A DNA stretch of 12,942 bases from JAUSNA01 sp964511965 (GCA_964511965.1 CAZEGF010000057.1:1-12942), one strand, 5' to 3'. Positions 6,648 to 12,942 are shown, counted from the stretch's first letter. A program made the numbers and translations. The notes: a model not told the origin generated them from the sequence alone.

Positions 6648-8597
6648 TTAACCGATTTTTGCTTTGAATTTAGTCATAAGGACTGAGTAAATCCGCTCTC
6701 TTATAGGGGTTATTTCTTCATTGGTAAGATTTGCTAACCTGTTTAAATAGGTTATGCGAAATGTTTTTTTAGTTCCATAAACATCAAATAATGATACATC
6801 CTGGATAAGGTCATCAACTTCTTTTATGGCTTTAACAATTTTTAAAAACCCATAATGTGCTGGTATCTCTACCCTCACATCCTCGATAACCGGTGGAAAT
6901 TTTGCGGGTTCTTTATATGTTTTTTTGGCAGTAGCAAAAATGAGTAATTGAGCAAGGTCAAGTTCAAAAGTTATTTCCTCCCCTACTTCGATACTTCCGA
7001 CGATAGACCCCTTGATAGATATTAAAGCTCCGTCAATCCCATCATCCTTTTTCTCGAATCCAAACTTTGTTATTCCAAGGACTTTAAACAGCTGTTCTAC
7101 AACCCCTTTGCCTTTTGTAAATGTTATACTCTGCTCTTTAAGTAGTCCTGCGATGTGCAATCTTTCATCTGGAAGGCCAGTTTTTCTTTTAAGATATACA
7201 TTTGCTATCTCAAATAAATTTTGCGAATCTCGTCTTTTATTTTCCTCAGAAACTTGTAAAAGACTTGGAACTAATGTGCGTCGTAAATACACATGATCAT
7301 TGGTTAACGGATTTTTTAATTTAAAAGCATTATCAACAGGTCCATCTAGCAACTCCTCAGAAACCATCGAATAGCTATAGATTTCATTAAATCCCCAAAA
7401 ACGGAAAGCTTCTTTTATCTTTGAAATCCAGTAAAATTCATTTTTGTCTTGATGATAATAATTTTGCTCAGAAAGAATTGGAAGATTGTTTGGGATTTTA
7501 TGATATCCGAATACTCTTGCAATCTCCTCAATAATATCCTCAGGAATTGAGACATCTTCAACACGCGACGTAGGGATTACTACGTGAAGTTCGTTCTTTT
7601 CCTTAGAGACGTCAAATCCTAGATGTCTCAAGATTTTAGTGCAAGTCTCGTCAGGAATTTCTACTCCAATAACGCTTCTTATTTTTTCGCGGCTTACAAT
7701 CACCTTTTTTACCACTGGTTTGTTAGGGTATATATCAATAATTGGTGAGATTACTCTAGCATTAGCATTTTGTTGCAGCATTTCTATTCCCCGGAGTAAA
7801 GTAGGTAAAGCAAGCTCCGGGTCTACCCCCTTTTCATTAAGAACCGCAGCTTCCGTTCGAATACCTAAATTCATCGAAGTCTTTCTTAATAGATCCGGGT
7901 TGTTATTATCAATAAAAAGAACCACTCTCCTCGTGTTATCTAGAACAACACTATTTGCAGTCCCCATTATTCCTAGAAGATCAATTATTTTACCTGTCCC
8001 ATCATCAGCAACAATATCATTTCCCGGCAGTTCGTATTCTTTCTCATCGAGCGTAACCAATCTTTCCCCTTTTTTTGATTTCCGGATAATTAGTGTGTGG
8101 TTTGTGAGTCTGTCATAGTCAAAAACATGCGAAGGATGACCTTTCTCTCGCATAATATAATTTGTAACGTCGACTACATTATTAATGCTTCTTATTCCAG
8201 TTCTTTCTAATCGTTTTGACACTTCTTCTGGTGAAGATCCAAGTTCCACATCCAAAACAACGGCAAGAATTCTATTTACCAAAGTCTTATCATTTTGAAT
8301 GTTTAGATGAGGACTCTTTGAGACCGTCTGCAAAGAAACAGAATTTTTATGTGGTTTAAATACTGCCGTATACCCCTGCTCAGGTAGAACTGCTGATGCT
8401 TCTCTGGCAATCCCCTCAACACTCATAAGATCCGGTCTATTAGTCGTTACCTCTATATCGTATATAGTGTCATCTTCTACTTTCTCCATCCTTTCAATAG
8501 AAACGCTCGTCAAACTCATGGCGTCAGCAAACTGCTTTGGTGTTGCATTTGTTTCTAAATAGTCCTTAAGCCAGCTGTTTGGAATTAAAATATTCAT
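6648..8597 (-). CDS. pheT: Phenylalanyl-tRNA synthetase beta subunit, short form without the EMAP/OB domain
   Basis: With PheS it forms the cytosolic heterotetramer that charges tRNA-Phe. It is 649 aa, against about 790-800 in most bacteria. The start 'MNILIPNSWLKDYL' is the usual B1 beginning, but by residue 45-60 it runs into 'EVTTNRPDLMSVEGIAREAS', so the tRNA-binding OB fold of about 110 residues is absent. The B3/B4 domain follows (about 95-290: 'INNVVDVTNYIMREKGHPSH', 'GVDP'). Then come B5 (about 300-370, 'VSREKIRSVIGVEIP'), the catalytic-like core (about 385-550) and a C-terminal FDX-ACB domain (about 566-649). In B3/B4 the usual 'LES' after the GxMGG motif reads 'LFI' (F228), and GG reads GT. 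These changes touch positions tied to editing of Tyr-tRNA-Phe. The ATG is 1 bp after the pheS stop, so translation is probably coupled. Confidence 0.96.
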   Translation of the reverse strand: MNILIPNSWLKDYLETNATPKQFADAMSLTSVSIERMEKVEDDTIYDIEVTTNRPDLMSVEGIAREASAVLPEQGYTAVFKPHKNSVSLQTVSKSPHLNIQNDKTLVNRILAVVLDVELGSSPEEVSKRLERTGIRSINNVVDVTNYIMREKGHPSHVFDYDRLTNHTLIIRKSKKGERLVTLDEKEYELPGNDIVADDGTGKIIDLLGIMGTANSVVLDNTRRVVLFIDNNNPDLLRKTSMNLGIRTEAAVLNEKGVDPELALPTLLRGIEMLQQNANARVISPIIDIYPNKPVVKKVIVSREKIRSVIGVEIPDETCTKILRHLGFDVSKEKNELHVVIPTSRVEDVSIPEDIIEEIARVFGYHKIPNNLPILSEQNYYHQDKNEFYWISKIKEAFRFWGFNEIYSYSMVSEELLDGPVDNAFKLKNPLTNDHVYLRRTLVPSLLQVSEENKRRDSQNLFEIANVYLKRKTGLPDERLHIAGLLKEQSITFTKGKGVVEQLFKVLGITKFGFEKKDDGIDGALISIKGSIVGSIEVGEEITFELDLAQLLIFATAKKTYKEPAKFPPVIEDVRVEIPAHYGFLKIVKAIKEVDDLIQDVSLFDVYGTKKTFRITYLNRLANLTNEEITPIRERIYSVLMTKFKAKIG

Positions 8598-8598
8598 A

Positions 8599-9654
8599 TT
8601 AAAATTGTTCTAGAAAATCTAAATCATTTGAATAAAGTAGTCGAAGGTCATCAATTGATATCCCCTCTTTCATCATAAGAACTCTTTCTACTCCCCACCC
8701 AAAGGCAAAGCCCGTATATTTTTCGGGGTCAATTTTTCCTGCTTTTAAAACATTTGGATGTACCATTCCGCTTCCACCCATCTCAAGCCACCCCTCTTTA
8801 CAAAGTCGACACCCGACTCCATCGCAAACTCCACAAGTTACATCTATTTCAAAAGAAGGCTCGGTAAATTGAAAATGATACGGCCGGATTCTGAATGTTC
8901 TATTCTCCCCAAAATAAGATTTTACAAAAAACTCCAGAACTCCTTTAAGATGAGAGATATTAATTCCCTCACCAACAACGAGTCCTTCAAACTGATGAAA
9001 CATTTGCGTGTGTGACACATCAGATTGTCTTCTGTAGCATTTCGCGATATTAAGCATTTTGATAGGAAGTTTTCCTTTAAGCATTTCTCGAACCTGTCCT
9101 GATGATGTATGTGGAGTCAGAAGAATCGGTCCCATTTTAGGGTCTGGTTGTTGTTCAATAAAAAATGTTTCCCAGTCATCCCGTGCCGGATGATTGTTGG
9201 GGAAATTTAAAGCACCAAAAGCGTACCAATCAAATTCGACTTCTGGATAACGTACACGAGAAAACCCAATCTTTTCAAAAATGGATGTGATCTCCTCAAT
9301 AGCTTGCGTTACAAGGTGTAATGATCCAAGTGGGGGTTTTATTCCCGGCAGGGTTACATCGAGATCTTCAAATCGTTGTTTTCCCGAAGAATTGTGGTTA
9401 GATGTTTTGGAGGTTTTTTTGAATTCCTTTCTTTTATCATTAATTTGATCTTCTAAAATATCTTTTATTTCATTTGCCAGTCTGCCAATTTCAGCTCTTT
9501 CTTCGATATTTAGCTTTGGAATATCACGCATAGCAAGCGTGAGTTTTCCCTTTTTTCCGAGGAAGTCTATATAAATTTGCTCAATATCACGTTCCTCTGC
9601 TCCTACAATCAGAGACATTGCTTCGTTTTTTATTTGAATGAGTATTTCTTGCAT
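8599..9654 (-). CDS. pheS: Phenylalanyl-tRNA synthetase alpha subunit
   Basis: This is the catalytic class II subunit, 351 aa, a usual length. The N-terminal part (1-90) is charged and helical, as expected for the tRNA-binding coiled coil. The catalytic core shows 'NNHPARDDWETFF' (about 175-190), motif 2 'HTQMFHQFEGLVV' (about 215-228), 'FTEPSFEIDV' and motif 3 'GFAFGWGVERVLMM' (about 316-330). Four cysteines at 274, 277, 282 and 285 (CGVC..GCRLC) sit between 'EIDVT' and 'GMVHPNVL'. A Cys-rich insert at this point is seen in many bacterial PheS proteins and may bind metal. The ATG lies 1 bp after the Nudix stop and 1 bp separates its stop from pheT. A weak AGGT lies upstream of the ATG, inside the Nudix end. 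Confidence 0.98.
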   Translation of the reverse strand: MQEILIQIKNEAMSLIVGAEERDIEQIYIDFLGKKGKLTLAMRDIPKLNIEERAEIGRLANEIKDILEDQINDKRKEFKKTSKTSNHNSSGKQRFEDLDVTLPGIKPPLGSLHLVTQAIEEITSIFEKIGFSRVRYPEVEFDWYAFGALNFPNNHPARDDWETFFIEQQPDPKMGPILLTPHTSSGQVREMLKGKLPIKMLNIAKCYRRQSDVSHTQMFHQFEGLVVGEGINISHLKGVLEFFVKSYFGENRTFRIRPYHFQFTEPSFEIDVTCGVCDGVGCRLCKEGWLEMGGSGMVHPNVLKAGKIDPEKYTGFAFGWGVERVLMMKEGISIDDLRLLYSNDLDFLEQF

Positions 9655-9655
9655 A

Positions 9656-10060
9656 TCAACCTACACATGCCAAGACCATTGTATCTGTGTCTTGTAGGGT
9701 TTTAAGGCTAGATATATCTTTAATGTCATACCACTTAGCGTCATTAGTTTCAGAGTCAAGATCAGTATTGATTGTACCAGAAATGACGGTAGCCTTAAAT
9801 CCTTTTAGCAAATAATCACGATTTTCATATCGGCTCAAAATTACATAAGGCTCTTTCATCACAAGTGATACATGAAGACCCGTTTCTTCATAAGCTTCCC
9901 TAACGCATGCCTCTTGAACTGATTCGTTTTTCTCAACTCCTCCACCCGGCAATTGCCAGCAAAGATGAGTAGATGGGTTTTTGGGTTCATTGCGTTGGGT
10001 AAGAAGGACTTGCCCGGATTTATTGATAATAACTGCGACAGCAACGTCAATTGTTTTCAT
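9656..10060 (-). CDS. Nudix (MutT-like) hydrolase
   Basis: The protein is 134 aa with a complete Nudix box at residues 40-62: G-x5-E-x7-R-E-x2-E-E-x-G-L, read as 'GGVEKNESVQEACVREAYEE' plus TGL. The box binds Mg2+ and supports hydrolysis of a nucleoside diphosphate linked to another group; the substrate cannot be told. The start 'MKTIDVAVAVI' is the usual first beta strand. A longer open frame exists up to 10132, but its extra 24 residues would be translated through the rplT terminator and overlap the rplT end, so I reject it. The gene interrupts the usual rplT-pheS adjacency and is joined to pheS by a 1-bp gap. A GGAGG lies 13 bases before the ATG but is the 3' arm of the terminator stem. 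A housekeeping or nucleotide pool role is likely. Confidence 0.93.
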   Translation of the reverse strand: MKTIDVAVAVIINKSGQVLLTQRNEPKNPSTHLCWQLPGGGVEKNESVQEACVREAYEETGLHVSLVMKEPYVILSRYENRDYLLKGFKATVISGTINTDLDSETNDAKWYDIKDISSLKTLQDTDTMVLACVG

Positions 10061-10066
10061 AGATAT

Positions 10067-10090
10067 AAAAAAACCTCCGAACGGAGGTTT
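10067..10090 (-). terminator. Intrinsic terminator after rplT
   Basis: On the minus strand AAACCTCC, loop GTTC and GGAGGTTT form an 8-bp perfect stem followed by an unbroken run of seven T (10073-10067). It lies 25 bp after the rplT stop and 6 bp before the Nudix ATG. It should end or attenuate the thrS-infC-rpmI-rplT transcript. Its GGAGG arm is also the only Shine-Dalgarno-like sequence before the Nudix gene. Confidence 0.9.
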
Positions 10091-10115
10091 CCTTGTGAAC
10101 GTATTTTTGATGGGT

Positions 10116-10472
10116 TTACTTTGAACCACCAAAGGCTTCCTTCACAACACTGGTAAACGCTTCGCGATTATCTGTAATAAGGTTTGCCAATATCTTCCGG
10201 TCTAGCTCGATTTTTTTATCTTTCAAAGCTTTAACAAATCTATTGTATGAATATCCTTCTTCTTTTACTGCTTCTCCAATTCTTGTAATCCAAAGACGAC
10301 GGAAATCTCTCTTCTTTCTTTTCCGACCGTGATAAGCGTATTGGTCGGCATGTAAAACTGCTTCTGTCGCAGTCTTAATAAGACGTGACCGAGTACCGCG
10401 ATACCCTTTTGCAAGGTCAAATATTTTGTTGTGTTTTCTTCGGGATACCATCCCGCGCTTAACTCTTGACAT
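10116..10472 (-). CDS. rplT: 50S ribosomal protein L20
   Basis: The protein is 118 aa, the standard L20 length, highly basic. It starts 'MSRVKRGMVSRRKHNKIF' with the familiar 'AKGYRGTRSRL' and 'DRKILANL' segments. It binds 23S rRNA early in large-subunit assembly. In some bacteria L20 also represses its own operon by binding the leader of rpmI; whether that occurs here cannot be seen. The ATG lies 1 bp after the rpmI stop, with GGAG about 9 bases upstream inside the rpmI end, one of the few good Shine-Dalgarno motifs in the window. A strong terminator follows. Confidence 0.99.
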   Translation of the reverse strand: MSRVKRGMVSRRKHNKIFDLAKGYRGTRSRLIKTATEAVLHADQYAYHGRKRKKRDFRRLWITRIGEAVKEEGYSYNRFVKALKDKKIELDRKILANLITDNREAFTSVVKEAFGGSK

Positions 10473-10473
10473 A

Positions 10474-10671
10474 TTAGGCTTCTCCTAACAATTGCTTTAT
10501 CTTTTTTGCAAATCCGGCAGTAACAAATTTCTGTTCTTTTTGTGCTCTATTTGCTCTTTTTGATTTATGAGTTCTTAAATGACTTCTCATTTGTGATCCA
10601 CGCAAAACTTTACCGGTTTTTGTAACCTTAAATCTTCTTTTAACGGATCTTTTAGTTTTAAGTTTGTACAT
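10474..10671 (-). CDS. rpmI: 50S ribosomal protein L35
   Basis: The protein is 65 aa and very basic, starting 'MYKLKTKRSVKRRFKVTKTG' and followed by the 'SHLRTHKSKRANR' region typical of L35 (usual length 64-66). The frame also allows a TTG start at 10686, but that adds 5 residues drawn from the 7-bp repeat array, so ATG 10671 is preferred. No Shine-Dalgarno is visible; the leader is made of the repeat array. It is adjacent to rplT by a 1-bp gap, the usual infC-rpmI-rplT order. Confidence 0.97.
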   Translation of the reverse strand: MYKLKTKRSVKRRFKVTKTGKVLRGSQMRSHLRTHKSKRANRAQKEQKFVTAGFAKKIKQLLGEA

Positions 10672-10679
10672 ACTGTTAA

Positions 10680-10707
10680 TTCTCAAATCTCAATTTTCAA
10701 TTCTCAA
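10680..10707 (-). repeat. Four 7-bp tandem units between infC and rpmI
   Basis: On the minus strand the units are TTGAGAA, TTGAAAA, TTGAGAT and TTGAGAA, contiguous and without gaps (28 bp). The array starts one base after the infC TGA and fills nearly the whole gap to rpmI. Its 4 x 7 layout is the same as the array at 12527-12554, with a different unit. Confidence 0.8.
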
Positions 10708-10708
10708 T

Positions 10709-11242
10709 TCACTTGTTCCTCGTGACCATCATGGTCATTTGTCTTCCTTCCATTTTTATTTCCCGTTCTACTTTTGCCAATTCGCCCAATTTTTCAATTA
10801 CAAGAAGCAACTTTTCGCGACCGATTTCTTGATGACCCATTTGTCTTCCCGTAAATCTAACTGAAAACTTCACTTTATTTCCTTCAGTTAAAAATTCAGT
10901 TGCTCTTTTAAGCTTAATATCAAGATCGTGCTCTCCGATAAAAGGTCCAAATCTGATTTGCTTTGTTTCAGATCCTTTTGAGCCCTTTTTCTCTTCCTGC
11001 TTCTTCTTTTTTAGTTGGTATAGGAATTTGGAAAAGTCTATGAGTTTTGCAACCGGTGGTTTTGCCAATGGTGCTACTTCAACAAGATCAATTCCTAATT
11101 CTTCGGCTTTGGCCAAGGCTTCTTTGATAGGCATGATGCCAATCATTTCGCCCTGGTCATTAAGGACTCTTACCTCAGATGCACGGATTTGGTAATTCTT
11201 CCGGTAAAAAACGTTTTGTGTAAATTTATTGTTTTGTCTCAA
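10709..11242 (-). CDS. infC: Translation initiation factor IF-3
   Basis: The protein is 177 aa, the usual IF-3 length. The N-domain shows 'NYQIRASEVRVLNDQGEMIG' and 'GIDLVEVAPLAKPPVAKLID'. A Lys/Glu-rich linker ('KKKKQEEKKG') follows, then the C-domain with 'GPFIGEHDLDIKLKRATEFL', 'VRFTGRQMGHQEIG' and 'GRQMTMMV'. IF-3 binds the 30S subunit and checks initiator tRNA and start codon. The start is TTG at 11242, overlapping the thrS end by 17 bp; there is no ATG or GTG before the conserved part. A rare start codon is typical for infC (AUU in E. coli, where IF-3 represses itself), so the same autocontrol is possible here. Only a weak purine run (AAAAAGAAA) precedes it. Confidence 0.98.
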   Translation of the reverse strand: MRQNNKFTQNVFYRKNYQIRASEVRVLNDQGEMIGIMPIKEALAKAEELGIDLVEVAPLAKPPVAKLIDFSKFLYQLKKKKQEEKKGSKGSETKQIRFGPFIGEHDLDIKLKRATEFLTEGNKVKFSVRFTGRQMGHQEIGREKLLLVIEKLGELAKVEREIKMEGRQMTMMVTRNK

Positions 11243-12473
11243 TTTCTTTTTGAATTTGTGAAATAAATTCTTTGACCTCGAGTTGTCCGAGATCTTTACC
11301 TCCTCTTCCTCTTACCGTAACTATCTGAGATCCATCCTTACTCTTTTCTTCTTCCTGACCGCCTATTATACACATGTAGGGTACTTTTTGTAAAGTAGCC
11401 TCACGGATTTTGTTTCCAAGTGTATTATTTGAGTTGTCTATATCAGCTCTAATATTTGCATCTCTAAAGGACTGTAAAACCTCATTTGAATATTTTTCAA
11501 ATTTATCTGAAACAGGAAGAATTGTAACCTGGAGAGGGGAAAGCCACATAGGAAAAGCCCCTGCATAATGCTCTATCAAAAAGGCCATAACACGCTCAAT
11601 TGCACCTATTGAAGACCTATGAATAACAATCGGTTGTTCCAGTTCGCCTTTGTCGTTGACAAAGGTAAGATCAAACCTTTTTGGCATTACAAAATCGTAT
11701 TGGACTGTAAAAGCGGTATCTTCTTTTCCGTTAGCATTTTTCATCTGAACGTCTATTTTTGGACCATAAAATGCTGCTTCGTTTTCGGCCTCAACAAAGT
11801 GTGCATTTCGCTTTTTTAGGACTTTTCGTAATGATTCCTCGGCCTTATCCCAGGAAGCGTCGTCTTTGAAGTACTTTTTTGTGTCGGATCTGTCACCTAG
11901 TGAAAGACGGTAATGGTATTCTTTTCCTTGCTCTAATTTGAATGTTGAGGCTATAAATTCAATAAGATCTAGTACTTTCACAATTTCTTCTTCAGCATTC
12001 TCAACTTGAGTAATTATGTGAGCATCGGCAAGGCAAAAAGTCCTTACTCTTTGAAGCCCCATTAGCTCTCCCGATTGCTCGAATCGGTAAAGCTTTGCAA
12101 GTTCTGCAATTCGCATGGGAAGCTCTCTGTAGCTATGTGGAGTTGCTAGATATAATTCAAAATGATGAGGACATGTCATAGGGCGCAACATAAATTCCTC
12201 GTCTTCTATTTGAATTGGAGCATACATTGAGTCTTTATAGTATGGATAATGACCGGATTTTTTATACAATTCGAGTTTTGCAATATCCGGTGTGTATACG
12301 TGAAGGTAGCCACGTTTTAGCTCTTCATCGACGATAAATCGCTCCAATTCACGTCTAATTAACGCCCCTTTTGGGAGAAAAAGTGGTAATCCTTTGCCAA
12401 CAGTATCTGAAAATGTAAAAAGTCCTAGCTCCTTTCCTAGTCTTTTGTGGTCATTAGGTGCTAATTCGTCCAT
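11226..12473 (-). CDS. thrS: Threonyl-tRNA synthetase, short form (catalytic and anticodon domains only)
   Basis: It charges tRNA-Thr. From ATG 12473 ('MDELAPNDHKRLGKELGLF') it is 415 aa, against about 640 in E. coli: the N-terminal TGS and editing domains are absent. The class II core shows 'RPMTCPHHFELY', 'RVRTFCLADAHII' and 'IVIHRSSIGAIERVMAF', which supply the family's zinc ligands Cys, His and His. The anticodon-binding domain follows ('PLQVTILPVSDKF' to the end, about 110 residues). The frame extends upstream to 12560, but that part is encoded by the 7-bp repeat array and promoter. A TATAAT at 12480-12485 puts the expected transcript start on the A of ATG 12473, so translation is probably leaderless. 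It overlaps infC by 17 bp. Confidence 0.97.
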   Translation of the reverse strand: MDELAPNDHKRLGKELGLFTFSDTVGKGLPLFLPKGALIRRELERFIVDEELKRGYLHVYTPDIAKLELYKKSGHYPYYKDSMYAPIQIEDEEFMLRPMTCPHHFELYLATPHSYRELPMRIAELAKLYRFEQSGELMGLQRVRTFCLADAHIITQVENAEEEIVKVLDLIEFIASTFKLEQGKEYHYRLSLGDRSDTKKYFKDDASWDKAEESLRKVLKKRNAHFVEAENEAAFYGPKIDVQMKNANGKEDTAFTVQYDFVMPKRFDLTFVNDKGELEQPIVIHRSSIGAIERVMAFLIEHYAGAFPMWLSPLQVTILPVSDKFEKYSNEVLQSFRDANIRADIDNSNNTLGNKIREATLQKVPYMCIIGGQEEEKSKDGSQIVTVRGRGGKDLGQLEVKEFISQIQKEIETKQ

Positions 12474-12479
12474 GGAGAT

Positions 12480-12508
12480 ATTATAGCCGTAAGACTTCAT
12501 GAGTGCAA
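12480..12508 (-). promoter_or_regulatory. thrS promoter predicting a leaderless transcript
   Basis: On the minus strand a -35-like TTGCAC (12503-12508), a 17-bp spacer and a perfect TATAAT (12480-12485) are present. Seven bases past the -10 is 12473, the A of the thrS ATG. Confidence 0.6.
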
Positions 12509-12526
12509 CGAAATATACATGAGCTT

Positions 12527-12554
12527 GTAGCAAGTAGAAAGTAGTATGTAGAAA
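12527..12554. repeat. Four 7-bp tandem units before thrS
   Basis: On the plus strand the units are GTAGCAA, GTAGAAA, GTAGTAT and GTAGAAA, contiguous (28 bp). The array lies 8 bp after the stop of the small membrane protein gene and upstream of the thrS promoter. A 5-bp inverted repeat (CTTGT 12524-12528, ACAAG 12557-12561) brackets it. Confidence 0.8.
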
Positions 12555-12562
12555 GCACAAGT

Positions 12563-12784
12563 TTAGAAATGAAATGGGGAATTATGAACTGCGACGTATT
12601 TTGTAATTTCAGCAACAAAGTTTCCAATAATAGGTACAAAATCGACTTTTGAAGCTATAAGAAACGTTAAAAGAAGTATTATTGATGTGCCAATCCAGAC
12701 CCCAAATGACCACGAAATTCCTCCTAGAAAATTGTCAAATATAATTTTTTTTCTGCTTCTGTAAACTTTTTCGTTGCCTTCCAT
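12563..12784 (-). CDS. Small membrane protein, DUF5665-like
   Basis: The protein is 73 aa from ATG 12784. It has a basic N-terminal part ('YRSRKKIIFDNFLGGISW'), one or two hydrophobic stretches (about 27-50, 'WIGTSIILLLTFLIA') and the ending 'VPIIGNFVAEITKYV'. The pattern N-F-(L)-x-G-(x)n-G-hydrophobic-P-I-I-G-x-F-V/I-A-E-I resembles DUF5665 proteins as I recall them; the function of that family is unknown. A TTG start at 12802 would overlap the upstream gene's end by 11 bp, so ATG is chosen, 7 bp after that stop. No Shine-Dalgarno is seen. It may be co-transcribed with the gene at the right edge and precedes thrS by 89 bp. Confidence 0.72.
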   Translation of the reverse strand: MEGNEKVYRSRKKIIFDNFLGGISWSFGVWIGTSIILLLTFLIASKVDFVPIIGNFVAEITKYVAVHNSPFHF

Positions 12785-12791
12785 AACAAGA

Positions 12792-12942
12792 TTATGACTC
12801 AAATCCTAAATCAGTTGCAATACTTTGCATTGCACCAAGTACAATTCCTATAAATTCTTTGAGTGGAAAACCTAATTTTTCCTCACAGGCAACAATTTGG
12901 GCGCGATCAACGGATTTAGCAAAAGTAAAATCCTGCATTTTT
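12792..12942 (-). CDS. C-terminal end of a protein running off the right edge, possibly HD-domain
   Basis: The frame is open from the right edge to TAA at 12792-12794 and gives about 49-50 residues: 'KMQDFTFAKSVDRAQIVACE', then 'EKLGFPLKEFIGIVLGAMQS' and 'IATDLGFES'. The helical '(D)RAQIxACEKLGxPLxEFxxIxLxAMQxI' type ending resembles the C-terminus of some small HD-domain phosphohydrolases, but the catalytic residues would lie outside the window, so this is only a guess. An ATG at 12938 could start a 48-aa protein, yet the open frame continues past it and the piece looks like a C-terminus. The neighbour gene begins 7 bp after its stop. Confidence 0.55.
   Translation of the reverse strand, partial: KMQDFTFAKSVDRAQIVACEEKLGFPLKEFIGIVLGAMQSIATDLGFES

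Noticed and set aside
7639..8118. Plus-strand open frame of 159 codons
   Set aside because: It lies opposite the well-supported pheT and has Ser/Phe/Thr-rich antisense composition with no recognisable family. Other plus-strand frames (127-360, 1984-2217, 3791-4069, 5246-5524, 7012-7296, 8758-9015, 11619-11819) are shadows for the same reason.
10061..10132. N-terminal extension of the Nudix protein to ATG 10132
   Set aside because: The extension overlaps rplT and is translated from the terminator hairpin; the conserved fold starts at ATG 10060.
12474..12560. N-terminal extension of ThrRS to 12560 or 12500
   Set aside because: The added codons come from the 7-bp repeat array and the promoter and do not resemble ThrRS sequence.
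12523..12561. Hairpin terminator before thrS
   Set aside because: The bracketing inverted repeat is only 5 bp with a 28-bp loop and no T-run follows.
1..12942. Recoded TGA (as glycine or tryptophan) as in some CPR lineages
   Set aside because: TGA serves as the natural stop of infC and the Nudix gene and no conserved protein contains in-frame TGA.

Overview
The window is a low-GC (roughly one third G+C) bacterial segment in which every gene I can support lies on the minus strand, so genes read from the right edge to the left. TGA, TAA and TAG all act as ordinary stops (infC and the Nudix gene end in TGA), so no recoded genetic code is needed. The short ThrRS without TGS and editing domains, the short PheRS beta chain without the tRNA-binding OB domain, scarce Shine-Dalgarno motifs, and large exported proteins with a 'WGVLAINTNKG..' macroglobulin-like segment all suggest a candidate phyla radiation (Patescibacteria) genome. 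I infer this from memory of the families, not from a search.

Right part (about 12942-6648): the C-terminal end of an uncertain protein (possibly HD-domain) and a small membrane protein of DUF5665 type come first. The classic translation cluster thrS-infC-rpmI-rplT-(Nudix)-pheS-pheT follows. Its order matches the well-known enterobacterial thrS-infC-rpmI-rplT-pheS-pheT cluster, except that a Nudix hydrolase gene sits between rplT and pheS, just after a clear intrinsic terminator. Genes are packed with 1-bp gaps or short overlaps. thrS appears to be transcribed from a TATAAT promoter whose expected start falls on the A of its ATG, which would make a leaderless message. Two small arrays of four 7-bp units lie directly after stop codons, one before thrS and one between infC and rpmI.

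Left part (6516-1): an O-antigen ligase-like polytopic membrane protein fused to a TPR domain is followed by two tandem paralogous exported proteins rich in Ser/Thr and Gly. The second of these runs off the left edge. Each of the three genes has its own promoter-like element a few bases to about 20 bases before the start. The two surface proteins are diverged along most of their length but share a 71-bp stretch that is identical base for base, which suggests gene conversion or unusual constraint. A reasonable but unproven reading is a cell-surface module: a glycan ligase or protein O-glycosyltransferase next to two Ser/Thr-rich surface proteins.

No tRNA, rRNA, CRISPR array, transposon or phage gene was seen. 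No stretch above 300 bases lacks a gene; the largest gap is 6541-6647 (131 bp if the ligase starts at 6516).
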